DNA of 64,000 nucleotides, taken from Stichopus chloronotus (lineage: Eukaryota; Echinodermata; Holothuroidea; Aspidochirotida; Stichopodidae). The stretch is from contig CM037837.1 in NCBI GenBank assembly GCA_021234535.1, positions 1,426,001 through 1,490,000 on the forward strand. Reading direction: 5' to 3'. The translations under genes were made by a program, and so were the position numbers. Shown one piece after another: positions 1-15,900 of this stretch (position 1 is the stretch's first letter; the number at the start of each line of letters is the position of its first letter). The notes below the pieces were generated by a model that made no database searches, had not been told where the DNA came from, and was given only the letters and a program-made list of their open reading frames with translations.

Positions 1-777
1 CAACTATTGGAAGGTTTGATGTCATTTGGTATTTTAAGAAAATCATCAAATGTTTAACTGTGACGTATAGTATCCTAAATTTCACACTATGTTGCTCCAA
101 ATCATGACAGCATATGTTGTTGTTACTAGATAAATCAGCTGCACATGCAAACCAATAGGCACAGATAGATTTTTCTAACATACCACTGGATGAATGTAAG
201 GCTCAAAGTATCATGTAATTTCAGATGATATTAACTGCACATTAGTTTTAAAAGATTCGTATGTCTGCATTTTATATTAGTTTATCAAATTCACATTCGC
301 AAGAATAGGCAAACATAGGACTCACCACTGTCATTAATACTTAACGCAACTTATGCCTAACTAAAGTTACAGAGGGTGCAAGTGTCTAGGCCCAAATTGT
401 GCTGAAAACATTGTGAATGCAAAATCACAATGAACATCACCTAATACATGGAACTGGATGGTGTTATCACAGATGAACTGAATGGTAAGGTCAAAAGCTG
501 TTCAAACAAGATTTGGGTACTTTTTTCCAATTTTTTTTTCTCACTGGATTATTGTAACACACCATTTCATGAGAAAACATCTTGCCTAACATAGCAGGAT
601 GCAACCAAAACTTTTTACGCAAAATGGTACAGTGAAGGGCCCACGGCCTACATGACACAACCCCATAATTGAAGAGCGATGAATTCCTTGATCCTAAAAT
701 TACAATAACCAGCAATAGTGAGGGATCAAAGAGCTAACATCAAAAAGGACAAAAAGGAGAAGCAAATGCACACTTAC
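1..777 (-). other. GGNBP2 intron 7 (5' part)
   Basis: This is noncoding sequence after the exon 7 donor. The next family block (around RRERHAKTIDIAQEEV) was looked for on the minus strand and is not present, so the following exon lies beyond the left edge. No repeat structure stands out. Confidence 0.7.
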
Positions 778-981
778 ACTCCACAAAGGTCCGGTTCAGC
801 CCTCATCACAAGCTTTTCAATGAAGTCAGTCTCACAAAGGACATGAAGGTGGTGCTCCCTCGGGCAGTACCGGAGACCTTGGTAGAGAGTCGCATTGAAG
901 TCCCTGTCAGCAGGAGGTTCTTGGTGTTGCACCAGGATGTGGAATGCCATCATGACCTTCGACTTACATTCACTGCAGAAT
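778..981 (-). CDS. GGNBP2: GGNBP2 coding exon 7 (last exon in window)
   Basis: Residues 233 (end) to 300 plus two bases. It starts FCSECKSKVMMAF and continues TLYQGLRYCPREHHLHVLC then ETDFIEKLVMRAEPDLCG. The vertebrate counterpart reads FCTDCKNKV, ALYEGLRCCPHERHIHVCC, ETDFIAHLLGRAEPEFAG. The Cys and His set C235, C238, C272, H276, H277, H279, C282 is a candidate metal site (inference). The acceptor is ttcggcag and the donor gtaagtg at 777-771. An alternative donor two bases away is possible because the codons at this junction are not conserved. Confidence 0.92.
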
Positions 982-3900
982 CTGCCGAATAAAAACACAA
1001 AGAAATGGAAGCATCATGCGATTTCTTCTTCCAAAACCTCGCAATTTGGTCCAAAAGTAAAATCAGTTTATGAATTGTCTACGATGGACTAAATGTACTC
1101 TGTGCCAGACCACAATTGGATGTATTTCCCTGAAAGTCTTTCAACCGCCATTGTTCGCCCATGGTATTTTGCTAAGACATGAACTGTCAACAGACCCTAA
1201 TAACTAAATCGGTGGTTCTTAACCAAGGTTATGTTTTTTTAATAACTGCAGTTCTGTCAGATCAATCCCAGTTTGATGATCTAATACTGTAGTAAATGTA
1301 CTGAAGTGTAGTATGATAATGATACCAGACCCATTTTTAGTGCCCTCACATATTTATATACACAAGGGAATGCTCAAGAATTAAAGCACCAGTTCCTAAA
1401 GTTTTGCACGGCAGCCAACCACTGCTTGTTAGGCATTATGCATATTGCTCACACTTGAGTGCACACAGTCACGGCATCTCTCTGAGAAAGTTTGTGAGCA
1501 TGGAGCGATCAGTTCTGTTTGGGCTATTATTGTGAACAATAGCTGTGCATTAAGTTTAATAGTCTGAGGTTTGGCAAACTGATAATCACACTTCACCTCC
1601 AAGAAAAGGTAAAATCAATTTTGGAAAATGATATTGCAGTGAGAAATTTTGTTACAATGTGTGTACTATGAGCATCAAATAAATTTTTGATCCCCATTCC
1701 TCTTTTCATGCACTAGCAATATACTGTTGCACTCGTATAGCTATTAAAATGCACTTTCAGTGACACGGAAGCCTACAGGTGCATCCATTTTACTTTGCTT
1801 ATTCTACTTAATAGTGTCAGTTTCGAGCTAACATAGCCAACTTTTAAAATAGTTACGTTTGATATCAGCGACAAATATCTTATGGTCAATGCTTCTTGAC
1901 TTTTTACTTCAGTGTTCAATGCTGCATAGAACACATTGCCTACCTTGCTAATCTGTACTGTCTTTTGTTTACCCTATCCCTACATTTTCTTTTACGTAAC
2001 TTATCAAGACTAATGAGAATACATAACCCATACAGGAGGGCGAAGAGAGTGTTAGCAGTAAGGCAAATAAAGCAATCATTTCTACTTCAAGGGAGTAATA
2101 TTTGATTGGTCGATACAAGATTGTAAAGCATGTGAAGCTTCTAAAGTGTTAAAACAGCATGAGTTTCTTCCCGCGTCATAAACCTTAGCATCAGAGGTCA
2201 CGTTTGCAGCATTCGCCTGCTAAATATTGCCAGTGTTACTAATCCTCACCAAAACTGTTTAATGTTGACACTACTCTATGAAGTTTAAAGTATGAACTAA
2301 TTCACATCTACATTTTTCCATGGGTATTTTAACAATTTATCAACACACAAACAGGTTGGGCTCCAAATGTGTCATTTTTTACTGTTGTATATGCCAGCAA
2401 TGACAGGTAAGTCCAGAGAAGTTGAGCCACCATTGTGCAGGTGCATCCCAATATATACAATACATGTTCAATATATACAACTGCTAGAGCTTTCAACCTT
2501 AGGGTATACAGCTGACCTCCAACAGTGGTGCACTCTTTAAATGGCATGTCGATCAATGACCGTATTTTGGCTCCTAATTCAACAATTCCACCAACGGCTG
2601 ATAAATGAAATTCCCAGAATGCTTACGACAGCAGTGCATGATACAGAAACAGGAAGACGATCTAAGGTTTTGGTGGCACCTCAATGGCAACATCGACAGA
2701 GATTTGTCATGTGTTGATAGCATTCGGAATATTCATTAAGCTCATCAAACTTGTAAAAAGACAACGACTGTCACACTGACTGACCAACTACTACACAAAT
2801 TGTGCGTGTGTTACTCATTTCAATCGCTCTAAATCAATGAATGAATTTTTATATAAAAGATCAATTTCACGTTTACTATGACATGGAATTCCAATGTACA
2901 GAGGTAATGTTTTCAGTTGGCACGTTATGAGCAGAAGACAATTACACTAATGCAAGGTACATGCAGTGCAACCATTTTCAGTTTATTGAATAACTTCACA
3001 GTCGGTATCAAAAAGTAACTCCTGAACTGGATAAGTCAGCAACTTGTCAAAGTTCCATGAATAATTACAATGATGTGTAGCAGTAGTAGTAATCTGACAG
3101 ACTCCTGTGGAATGTGTATCAAACCAACCAAGCCCCATCGGCAATGGTTACGGTACTAGCCATGAAAACAAATGGAGAGTTAACTGATGGATAGGCCTAC
3201 ACATGTACCCCCACACCACAACCCAATGAAGTCACCTTCCTGCAAATTTCATTTGTGAATCTAAATATTTTGAGCCACTGAGATTGATAAACAAACAAAT
3301 AAACTATCCTTCACATGAACTATTCTTTACATACCCCGAAGTCAGCAAATTTAAAGTACTCTGCCGTTTCATACTATGACAATGAAATACGCAATTGCTG
3401 AGGTGGTTAGGCTATGTAATACACCCTCATCAAGCAAGGGTATCATTATTTTTAATTTTCCGAAGCAACTTTAGACGATCTTGTCTATTTCTCTTCATGA
3501 AATCTTAACTTCACAAGTTTATGATGCATTTCATAACATCTGTAACATTTCACTGAGCATTAAGTTTTAGAACAAGATTGATATTTTTCAGAACAGACTT
3601 CAGTCATGCTGAAATGGTTGCCATAGCTACAGTGCACTTTTCTAGAGAGGCTGACTGCAACTAAGGAAAAACCCATCAAACATGTTACAGATTTTTATTG
3701 GGACTCGGGTTGTTTGGAAATGGAGACCAAAAAGTTTTAAGTAGGAATTTGCTTATTTTTGAATGAATTACATCTAATACAAGAAAGTGATAAATTTGTT
3801 ACAAGTATGAACAGCCAACAATATACAAAATAAATACTATTAAGCACACACCAGCTCAAGGAAAATATCTTTGTGATGAAAACTGTAATAAGTAGTGCCG

Positions 3901-6900
3901 TGAATAAACCATCCTCATATACTTTGACCCTTTGTGTTATTCATGATCTGAAGATGTTCAGTGTCTAACGTTCTTTGTAAAGCTCAATTTATGGCTGCCT
4001 TAATACATGCATGCGACTGTTCACAGATTCTAGGAGGCAATGAAGTGTGTGCCTTGACGTGTAACTCATCTGCTGGTTACTGTGCCCGTTAAAACGGATA
4101 GCAATAGCTAAACCTTCAGCAATAGGCAGTCAAATTTTTTAGCCTTCCCTCACTTTATCACGAACTGGCACAAACACTGTAACATGATTGAGACTTTGAG
4201 TGTAACTTCTAACATATATATATTTTTTGTGGGGGGGGTTGCATAGCTGATTGCGGAGGGGGACCAGAACAAAAAAAATTATGAACCAGTAACCTAATCT
4301 GATACAAAGCAGTACAAGAAAATGCTTTTTGATATCCAAACTATTTGAGCCACTGATAAAACCTGACAGCAAATAGAAGGAGAATGGCTCACTTTTCATT
4401 TCCTTGTATGTGGCTCAAAGCACTGTGGTTTCGAAAAGTGAAAACAGATACAAGCAGGTAACAGATGAGTCTTTTTCCTTTTCATATAATCTGAAAACGA
4501 CTGACTAAGACCCCAACTGCTTTCCTCTGTCACACTCATGGCAGCAGAAAGAAACTTAATTCTTAGTGAATGCTAACCATGTTAAATTGGACAATAAAAA
4601 CTCAACTTCAAAGGAGACCCTATTTGGTCATCATCTTTTCATGTGTCCGATGTGGGGTAAGATACCATGTACTTAAAAGCTGGCTGATGAAAACCAGTGT
4701 CTGTCGTCATCAATCATTCACACATCCTTTCACTCATTGGGCTGACTGAATTTCATTGCTTGTTATAAAAAAAAAAAAAACCTTGAACTGTGCCAAGAAA
4801 GTTCGTCTTAAGAATACAAGTGGGCAGGTAAATCATCTTCCAAAAGGACCTTTGACCCCACACTTTAGTAATGATAAACCAAGGTGTTCTACAAGGTCAA
4901 TGTCTGGACGCAAGGTTGTCTGTACTCACCTATGTTTACTGAGGTAAGCATCGGTGGTTGCCTTCAACGTGCAGGCTGATATTGTTGTCACTTCTTCACG
5001 ACATGGCTTCTCCATTGCAGCCCATATATCCACCCAATTTCTGCAACAGGAAAAACCACAAAAATCAAAACATAAGGATTACATTGAGAAAGAAAGGAAA
5101 TGCTTGTCTGCTATCAAAAGGTCATTACCATAACTTTAGTCTTTTTCAAACAAAACTGGATATCTCACGAACATATTCTTACATGAATGAAGTCACCCAA
5201 AACAAGGCACAAAAAATGTGTCAATGCAGGTACAAGTAGTGCAAACGACTTGTAATAACATTCAGTGAATATTAAGTACATATACAGCAATGCTCTACAG
5301 CTGAAGGTTTTTCTTATCAACTTTTCTGAATGTATTATGCGAATGATACGAATACTATTACTTGGAAACATCTGGTGAAATAAGTTGAAGGGATTCTCAC
5401 AACCATCACTCAACTGCAGCAACTCATCACCCCTTCAACCAATCTTCCCCCTTCATATTGTCTAGCCCTTATCTTAAGCAACAGGAGCATCTAAACAAAT
5501 TTTTTGGCGAGGTGACATTCATTCTCACTATAGTGCACTCCTACTGAATTCAAGCTCCATTAACTTGTCAGCGATGTAAAGTGCACGCAATGAGTAGAAC
5601 TACCAGAAAATATACTTCAGACGCAGGAAAATTTGGAATTCATCCTAACTCAGATCGTTAGAACTTGTTCCATTGCTGAGATACAAATGCTGAAAAATAT
5701 TCACTAAATTCAAAATAATCAATTTTGCAATAATTTGTGAGGACCTGCTTGTACTACTCACACCTCCTGCTTTTTTTCCTCTTTTTTGAAATTTAGAATG
5801 TCCACATAAAGTTTACTGCTTTCTTTCTTGGCATGGTAAATGGTGAAAGCTTGTTTAATATAGTCAAGTGGGGAAAGTATTTTGTTCTTTACAAATATTG
5901 ATATCACTGACCGATGTGAAACCCAGTAATTAAGTAATTAATTAAGTAAATAAGAGATAATATATGTAGAAATACTTATTAGCTGGATCATTTATTGCAA
6001 GCAATAAAGAGCAACATATCAGTGCTGTGCGTTTCCATTTCCCCCTCACAAAGTTAAAAGAAGTAACCGAAGTAAAACAGCTCAGGGAGTCGAAATATCG
6101 GAATTTCGACACTTTTTCTCCGAAACACTGACGGGTGAGGCGATAACTTACGAGATAAGTCTGACTTTGTGGCTGTCGAGGGAATGGAGCTGACACCTCT
6201 TGTTCTTCCTGTTCTTGTGGATGCTGTCAACCACATCACTCAACTTTTCCCTGAAATGGAAGCATGAACAAGAAATGAGTTACACACTGTCTCTTGAATG
6301 ACTGTACCACTGTCAACAAACCTCTCAGAAGTGAAACTGCATTATTTCAGGAAGTGAAATAAACAAAGTCCTCTTGTTGTTGACACTGTCACTGATTCTG
6401 TTTGCATTACGTCTTTCATACTGAACATCGTTTGAGGGTCGTGTGACACAAAAATGACATTCTGGAGTACTAGGTGTATTAATCACTGAAAATGTTGAAA
6501 ATAGCCACACATTCCATCAAAATCTGTCAAATACCGACAATTTTACAGGCAAATTCATGTCTCAAGCCTGCATCATGAATAAATGTTGGCTAACTATGTA
6601 CATTTGTGACATCATGAGATGGACTGCTACAGTATGATATACATATGTCTTATTTTATCCTTGGTTAACTTAGGTCTATATTTCAAGGACAATTGAGAAT
6701 TTTATACACCAAGAGAGTATAAGTTTGAAAGGATATATTTTCTTCATAAATAGGAACATCACAAGGTTGTAGTGATCATAGTGATCTGCATTTGCAGCTG
6801 ATTACTTCCTGTTTCATTATGGAATCATACTGAGATATGCTTAACTTGTGCAAAACCCCCCAAAAAAATTTTTCATGAAAGAGAATGGCAAAAGATTTGA

Positions 6901-9900
6901 GCAGTTTTAGGTTCACTGGGTGACAATATTTGACTACTAATAAAACATCTACTAATAAAAACCCTTCTGAGTTAAGTCAAAATATCAAACTACATGACTC
7001 ATTTCTGGCAGTCAAAGGCACCACAGTATTGTGATTTGGGCCTTTACTACATAGCATCTTATATTAGATTTGGGTGATGTTACTTTGGTATTAAGCAGTA
7101 AAGCATCGTAACATAAATATTAATGAATTTTATTTTTTTTTTTTGAGGGAAAGGTCTCATGATATTGCCTTGAAAATATGGTTGAAAAGATAATCAGAAT
7201 CAATTGAAAAATATTGCAAATATAATCTGAAAATTGCACTCAGGCTATTCAGGTTCATGAAATTTCATTTGTGAGTGCAAAAATACCCACTTCCCACCAT
7301 TTTACCCATGCAGATTTGAACAAAATCTCATGAATATATGCAACAGCTTCCACTGATGATGCAGTGGATTCACTATTGATTGCAAGCAAGTAAATACTTT
7401 CACTATCCCACACTTACCTAGTGTACAAAATGTCAAGGGGCTAAGTATTAAGGTGTTCAAAGCAGTCTTCAAAAGCCTTTCACCAGTGGATTTTTTTTAA
7501 CTTTTTTTTTTTTTTAATTCCAAAACCTGTGAAAGATCCAATTAGATTTTCTTGCCATCACAACCAGCCACTTTTCGATCAGGTCGTAAAATACAGCAAA
7601 AGTCAGACTGTGTTGGCAGAGATGATTTCGAAGAAATCGTTTGGTGCAGGACGTCTGGACTTGTTGCTAGATCGCCAAACTTCCCAAAGAAATCATGCAC
7701 AAGAAATGGCGAACAGCAACTTGAAAAAGTAGACTAAGGAGGGCATGCATATTTTGATGTACATAAGAGTGAAAGAATTTCACTGTACTACTGTTTGATC
7801 AACCGTTCTGATTATTTCCATGCAAGTCCTGTATGCCTACGTTTACACCAGAAATGGTTTCTGCTAAAATTAACAGAACTAATAGGCACAGAGTTACTAT
7901 TGGAGTGTACTGTAGGCCTAGGTTAGGGCAGGGTTGGAAAACCTTGCTCAATTATGCAGCCAACACGGATTGAAAATCTTCCGATTTCCCGCTGGCATCT
8001 GCGTACCTAACGAGCATGTGAGACGTGCGAGCAAATTGGCATGGGGTCCATGGCCTGCCTTAGGACTCTGGAAGGGTAAAGGGGTGGAAAGTCCCAAAAG
8101 AATTAGGGTTCCTTGCACATCAGAATGGCAAAATAGGTTCGGCTGCGTAGGAATAATGAGACAACCCTAACGTTAGTCCTCCCTTTGAATTTGTAACAAA
8201 AATGCAAATTATTCTAAAGTTGCGCATATTATCCACAACTCGAAACCGAAAACCCCCTCCCCTAATGCTGACTATAAATGAGGCTATGTTTCAGTTTCGT
8301 CAGGAAAAAAGCAAAAGCTACAGCTAGGCCTAGGAACAGAGATTTGCAAGGGAGTAACTATCCTGAGATTCCTTTCGTCTAGCGCCTTTACCCTAGCTCC
8401 TTTACCCCCACTGAAAATCAAGACAATATGAAAATGTTGGTTAATATCAAAATGCAATTTTCCTTATACATATTGCAGAAGAGATTCAACGATCCAATTG
8501 ATTCCACAAGCCGCAAGTATTACACAGACCTATCGAGTCAAGATAGCTGCTCAAGTTGCAGCCTACACACTGTGTGAATTGCAAAACACTTTATACATGC
8601 AAACTTAAGTTGTAGAATCTTTGTTCTTTGAACAATAAAGAAGGCCCAAATAAACCTGCTTTGCTGAATATCAGTCAGCAGCAGTATTTATTTCAAAAAC
8701 ATCTGCTAGGTCATTTGATGCCAACTCAACACATGGGTCGGTCAGACAACAAATCAAATTTTGGTGACACTTTTATGAAATTCCACTGATGGAAAAAAAC
8801 ACACCAAAAATTTCAATTCAAAAGTCAGAAAATCAAAAGTCACAAGGGGCGCCTTAACATGAAATGCAACGTTTAGAAGCTCTTTGTCTTCATAGGCAAA
8901 GCAGATACAGTGTTTTTGAGAAAAGATTCTGAAAATATGGGCAGAAAATACCCTAGGCAGGTACTTTTAGCATTATATATTTATGCTCTAGGAAGTTGTT
9001 GGCTCTCAAAAATGACAGAGATGATGAGCATGCAATTTGGACATACAAAGAAGGGGGTCTGGACCAATTTTAAGAGGGTCATAACACCCAAACCTTTTGG
9101 AAATTTGACCTATAACTTTTGGTGTGTTCTATCTACAGTACTACTTGAACAGCGCAACAGAATTTTTTTCAGCATAATCTGAGTCGGTGCCCGACCATGA
9201 TTTCCGGAAAATTTGTTGAGTTGGCAGAGAATGACCCATCTAGACCTAGGTAGTTTTTTTCAACAGCTGGGCTAGTCAGTGCCCGGTGAATGCTGAGATG
9301 GTAAAAAAAAAGGTTGGGATACCAAAGTAGCTTATGACTGTCACCACACTGTCTAAGATAATACGGCTAAGAGTTTTGTTAAACAGAACAGCTTATGTCT
9401 GATAGAGAACCCACGCTGGGGCGCTGCCCATACTTTTGATGTATACACTATACAAGCAGCTGTGACCAGACCCAGTACGTGTTGCTCATCAGATGCTCCG
9501 TAGTCAATATGTGTTTGCAGAAGTTCACGCAGCTTCTCAAGCTGGTTTTTCTGCCTTGAAAAACATGGTCAATTTTAAGAGGACTAATAAGTAAGCAGAG
9601 TTTGCACACACAGTAGTATGATCTGTGAAATATGATTGGTCGATGAAAAGTATTGGGTAAGCAAGTCAGATATCAGTATAATCAGTTATAGCTAGACCAG
9701 GCACTGTGTGTATTACTTTCATGTTTGCACACAGTGCACAGATATTTTGAATTGGCACACATACTAATGTAAAAAAATTTCATGAACTGTACAAACTCCT
9801 GCTGTGTTTAGGAAACCTCTCATATAGCCTTGCCCAGCACGGTAACAAAACAAAAACATAGTCTGGTTTTTTTTTTACCCCACCCCTCATCTTAACACTG

Positions 9901-12900
9901 TCCTATTTGACACACTTTTCTTTTTCAATGATATACAAGTTTTTGTGAGCTCTTAGCAGGTAGCCAGGCTTCCAGTCATCACTTACTACAGCAGGTGATT
10001 TTTTTTTCCTGGGGGAGACTTGATCTATATACTTTCCTAGAACAAGCATTTGCATTTTGTAAAAAAAACAATCCATGTGCTTTCACCTGTTTTGCCAGGG
10101 CTTTCACTTCAGCAAGCTGTGTGCATGTTGCTGATACAAAAAACACAGCACCCTCCATACATACAGTATTATGTGCATGTCTCAAGCATGTTGAGCATGC
10201 GGTTGAGCATACTCTCGGATCGCTGGTCAGAACGTAGAAAACGGTTGATCATGTCAATGTTCTCAATACTTTGGTGTGTAACCAAAGTGACCAAAGTAAT
10301 TTGTCTTGACATTTTACAGCTTTTCCATACTTTCTTCCTTCTTCGTTACAATTACTCTCTCTAATTTTGTTTTTCTTTCCCCGTTTTCTTTTTGATATTT
10401 ACTCTTTTCTTTTCTATTTTTGTTTTCAATTTTTGTGTGTGTCTGACCCTGGATTTATTGCAAATTAATTAGTGAACATTAGTGAACAGACAATATTGTC
10501 ATAGCATTCACAGAGAATGGCCATATGAGGGAGCATCATAAATTGGCATTATGTGACGTCGTGGCTTGAATACATTACAAGATGGATATATATCCAATTT
10601 ACAAAGCAACGTGAAGTTAAGACATGACGCAGCATATGCAGTCAACTTGTTTTGAGTAATTGTACTCAGTGTTTTGACCAAAACGTCAATCTCACCCTTG
10701 GACGCTGAGGATGGAGCACAGCTGCCTCATGTCGTAGAGTACTTCGTGGGTGACGGATATCTCGGCCCGTGGTGTGATCAGCAACGGTTCCATGACGTGG
10801 GTGAGCTGTTGCTCCTTCAGTCTGTTGAACAGCTCTTCCATGCTGAAATCAAAAAGAAAACACAATGAATGTAAAAGAAAGAAAAACAGTGTTTACAAGA
10901 CAAGTACCAATAATAACAATTCAATAGCATGCATCCCTTACTTCATCAATGGCATGACTAAGCACATAAAAACAGGTAAAGTTAGAAAATACCAACTTAC
11001 TAAAATGGTTCCAGTGAAAATAGCGACTGTGCAATTGTATAAAGCATGGGTCACACTATGAGAACATACCGAATCTGACGTTTTGAAACATATGAGCCTG
11101 TTGTTCTTTCATTATTTTTCTTTACATTCGTCATTCTACACTGATATCTGATCCTAGCTATCTTCCTATAAATTGTCCCACTTCCATCTAACCTGAGACA
11201 AAGCTCTACAGGTATTGGTTTCATAATTCCGAACCAATTCCAAATTTTTCGCTCCTATTCGTTAGAAACTCTTTTCCAGTGATGTCACACCATGACTGGT
11301 AGACATTCTACTTTAGCATTCAGCAACGCCTCACGTGACCGTACAGTTTATACATCGCCACTTATATAGCTCTTTTTGACCAAATTTTTGGAGGTGGTTC
11401 TAAGCTGCAACTTGCAAAAATTGAACCAAAATGGAGTCAGATATCATTCTAGTGTGACATACTGTAAGCTTAGCTGTAACAATGGGGACATACAAGAAGA
11501 ACCTTTGTAATAGGATTCTGAAGTTCCCTACCTCCTTCTGCAACCGACACATGGAACACAGTCATGTAGCGATGAACTAAATACATCTCCTCTAGGGACC
11601 ATCAGGGCAGCAGCCAGTTCATCTCTTGAGAGTAAACCTATTTTCTGAAAAAGAACAGAAAGAACACATGCTCTGATTCTCTTAGGACATCCACCATTGA
11701 CAACTGACATTGCATTGACTGCGTGCTGCACATACAGGTATGTAACACATCTGTGAAGTATGTGTACTGTACAGTATGTGTTATCTATGCCTGGATACTA
11801 AAGGTCGTATAATGTGACCATGACATTTTGAGGCGTTTGCTGTATGATCATTGGAAATGTTGAAAATGTGATCCATTCTGTCAAAAATTTGCCAGAGGTC
11901 GAAAAGGCATATCTTGAGGGCAATAACAGATAGAAAAACAGCTCCAAGGAATTTGTCGTTCCAGGTTCATGTTACAACTTCGGAGTGAAGCCAGCTCTGT
12001 TTCAGTTGCACATCACCTTTATTTGAGCAAATCCTTTGCAGTCTGTTAGTACCATATATTCACAGAATGATCAGCTCCTGCAGTTTGAGTTCCAACTTAC
12101 TGTCATAATCTCTCAGACTTTTGGTTCAAAGGAGGGCTTGTGACAAAAAATTTTCATGAGTTCTCTGCATATATATCCCTCTCTCCTATGTGAGCTAGAA
12201 AACTGTGTCCTAACACACTTTAAGATGATTGTCTACAACACCAGTGTAAATCTGCAATTTATCTTTTTTACCTATCACCCTCAATTTTGCTCTTTATTAG
12301 AACTAGACTCCCCATAACACACTGACTGATGCAGGGCATTCACAAATGACTCAAGTTACGTCTTGCTGACTTGCTCACCCTTATTCATTGTTCTACTCTG
12401 TGTAATGCACTCTATTCTACGGAAAAGCTCTGTACCATGCCCTCCATTTAGTGAACTGGCCTCGTCAACGGTAAGCGCTATTTGGGTTTCCAACTTACTG
12501 TGAGGTTCTCTCAAATTTTCCTTTCAAAGGAAGATAGCCACTTGTAAGAAAGAGTTTGCAATATCTCTCTGCAGAGCCTGTCTTCTCTACATGAGTCACA
12601 AAACTGTGTCCTTTACAGTAGGAGATCTGACCTAGTGAAACTCTCTCATTTTCACCATTCATGCATATCATCAACATTAATTACATTTGAGTTTACATAG
12701 TTTCATATGACAGCAAACCATGTAAAAATAGATCAAACTTTCTTAATGTGAGTAGCCAATTATACCAAACTAAGGAGAATGTGCGTATAATGAATGCTTT
12801 GCTTGCACAATACTGTATGTACATGGATATAGATATTTTGTACACGTTTTGGGGGTAGTATTACCTTGCAAAATATCTGACAGCAGTTCTACAAATTTGA

Positions 12901-15900
12901 ACTTTAAGAAAAACCATTCCAAAAACCCACCAAAGCCAAAAACTACTTCAATATCTCTTCAAAATGCCCAAAGCTGAAATACCTTTCAGAATTCATTGAC
13001 ATAAATTTGTTTATATCACATATTTAAACACAGCGTGACAGATCAAATAGGTTTGTAATGCACTGTTACCGTGGTGAACTTGGCGGGCATCTTGAACTAA
13101 GTGTTGAAGTTAGATTACGTCTCAAATGATATTCATTTTAGTGCAAACTGCGCAATACACAATACATGCATTAGGCCTACCCAGTGGTTTAGAACACTAA
13201 AGGTCAATGGCCAAAATAAAACTTTCCTGATGGAAATATGAAATAAGGATAATGTCAGAGGGAGAAAAATGAGTTCATTTCAAAACAACATTATTAATAT
13301 CATCGAACATTTTGGACGGCAACATCACAGATTAAGTCAAGAGTGTTTTTGGACTCTAACCTTATGAACCCTTCAATGATGTGCCTGTAGCATTCTGTAG
13401 AATATTCGAAAAAAAAAAAAATAAGCTTCCAAGTCAATACTTCAATGTCATAAATCAATATTTTCAAACTTTGAAAATATGGTGAATTTCTAGAAAACAT
13501 TTGATTTAATGGGCACAATGCTCTTTGTGAAGTCTGCAAACCAGAAGTTAACGCACGAAGAGCTCCCAGGTAAAATTTGCGTGCTTAGTTATTTAAACTT
13601 TAATGCCTCATTATACAAGGTCAGATGTCCTACTTTTTACAACATACTTTGAGACACTGTGTCAAAAACACCATCATAAATCTGCAATACAAACCAATGA
13701 TCCATAATTTGTTCTTAATTAACAGTACTGCAGACAGGTGAACTTAAACTTACAGTACTGTAGGTGTGATCTTTTTCTGTACTTTGCTCTCTCTAATGAC
13801 TGAACTCTATTTAAAGGGAAATAGGGCATTTCAAATGCACAGAAAATGGCAAACAAACAAACAAAATAGGTTTGCTCGTTGTTAAACCATTCAGTCTCAC
13901 CAATAAACATCTGCAAAAGCTCAACTAGTCTAACACATTTTGCACTAGTGAAAAACATGTTTCTTGAAGAGAAGACCACCGTCTTTCTTTAGCTTCCATT
14001 TCTATCATTGTGTCTTTAAATATTGGTTTCAAAAGTTAAGAGCTTTTCCTGTAAAACAACCACCTTATTCCCTTAAAAACAAAACGCAAATGATTCCACT
14101 GAATATGAAGTTCACATTCCAACACATTTTATGCTTTTATCCACTTACCTTAATTTCTCCATGTCATATTCCTGTTATTGTGACCTACAATATTCTCAAC
14201 TTTTGATAAAAAAATTACCACCACAGACAGAGACAGAACTTTTGTTTTTGATCAGTTAGGCATACGGTGGATGTAACAGCAATGAAAGAAGTTACATTCA
14301 AAGTCATGGCATCCAACAAAAACCAGATTTTCAGACAAGGTTGTCCTTCAGACCAACCAAATTAGATAGCACTTTAATCAAGTTAAGATTTTATTTAGAC
14401 CACAAAAAAAATTGGCATGCATTGTGAACAGCACAATACAGATGTGTCAATGGTATGCAGCATTCAGATAATTAAGATTGTTAAATGTGCTTATGAAATA
14501 ATTTCTGGAAGATCAACTTAATTTGGAAAAGAACAACCACATGTTGCATCTTATTTGTTCCACAGACAACCAGATGAAATTGGTCAAATTTCAGCATTGG
14601 ATCACTTATGACATCAGCGAGCGATCTTGTTATTGTTAAATCTCAGTAAACATGACAGTATACACTGCCTCAAAACTGATTCTTCAAGAAATTTATGCCT
14701 TGGTAACAATGTACAGGAAGGAAAAGGAACAATGCCTTCAGTACAGACTGCAATCCTCTATGTAAATATAACAAGCTGATGTAATCACTTTACTTGTGTG
14801 ATTGAAACAACAGGAAACATACAGCATTATATATGTACAAACAAAAGCCACAGTAGAAACTGAGTCCATACAATACAACACCCTATTTTACTTCTGTGTT
14901 ATGTTTATCATTAGAATACTTGTACCTGCACTGTGTCCTTCACCGGGAATAACAAAGAGTTCTAATTCCGACGACAGTTCATGGTAATCAAACAACTGTG
15001 TTGGAAATTACAAACTGTACAAACTACAGAATATCTGAAAAAATGTGACATTATGTACATTTCCATTATTCAAGCAGAGCATAATGGTTACCACCATTTT
15101 TTGGGTGTATGTCATCAACTGTAAAGTAATGTACTGTGCTGTTTAACCAGGGGTAAAAAAAGATGATGTATACTGAATATTACTTGTACTGCTACTCCAT
15201 AAACTGGAATGAGGAAACTGAATGCTGAACAGCGAAACTTGCAACCATGCCGATTCATTGGCTGAATGCTTTCTTGAAAGCTCAGTTTGAGAAGGCTTTA
15301 GTTGGTTTTGACATTGACCCGAACGCAATCAAAACCGTCCCCATTGCTACGCTCCCTTCACAGTGTGAAAAATGCGATGATGCAAAGCACTTACAGGGTT
15401 AATGTACGGATGCGGATGTGATGCTTACAGCACAGTGCAACTGTGAAGACAAGGAATGCTGGGCATTGCAATATATGTGTATGGATTCTAGAATTGTAAG
15501 CTGTAAAAGTGGTTAAACTTACATTCAATTCACATACACTACAGTCAGTCTAGTCCAGTTAAAAACACTGCACTTCTCAAAAGAGCGAGGAATATTTTTC
15601 TTTTCACATATCAAATACTGTATCTTCTTCAAGATGTTAAATTCTGAGAATGTAGGAGGGATTAACGGCACAAAATAAAGAAAAAAAAAATTGTTTCAGG
15701 GTTGCTGACGTCATCAAACTTACTTCCTGAAAGTCGGTGACCCTCTGGTCGCTGGATTTATCACAACACAAGTCATCATGGTGATCGCAAGATAAAGTGT
15801 CTATATCTGGCATCTCCATGACCATCTGAAAAGAACAAAATGACATGAAATGGCATGAAATGACAAACCCGACCCATTTTGAGACTACACAGTTGTTACA

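Larger units (their letters stand above)
11645..15723 (-). other. GGNBP2 intron 2
   Basis: A 4.1 kb intron. It holds a diverged direct duplication (about 12088-12225 and 12490-12615), a TTAA-flanked element of family C (13815-14072), and a segment near 14300-14610 that resembles 45060-45400. Confidence 0.65.

Noticed and set aside
10674..11061. Two plus-strand open frames of 64 and 103 codons
   Set aside because: They are antisense shadows of GGNBP2 exon 4, which has phase-matched splice sites and clear homology on the minus strand.
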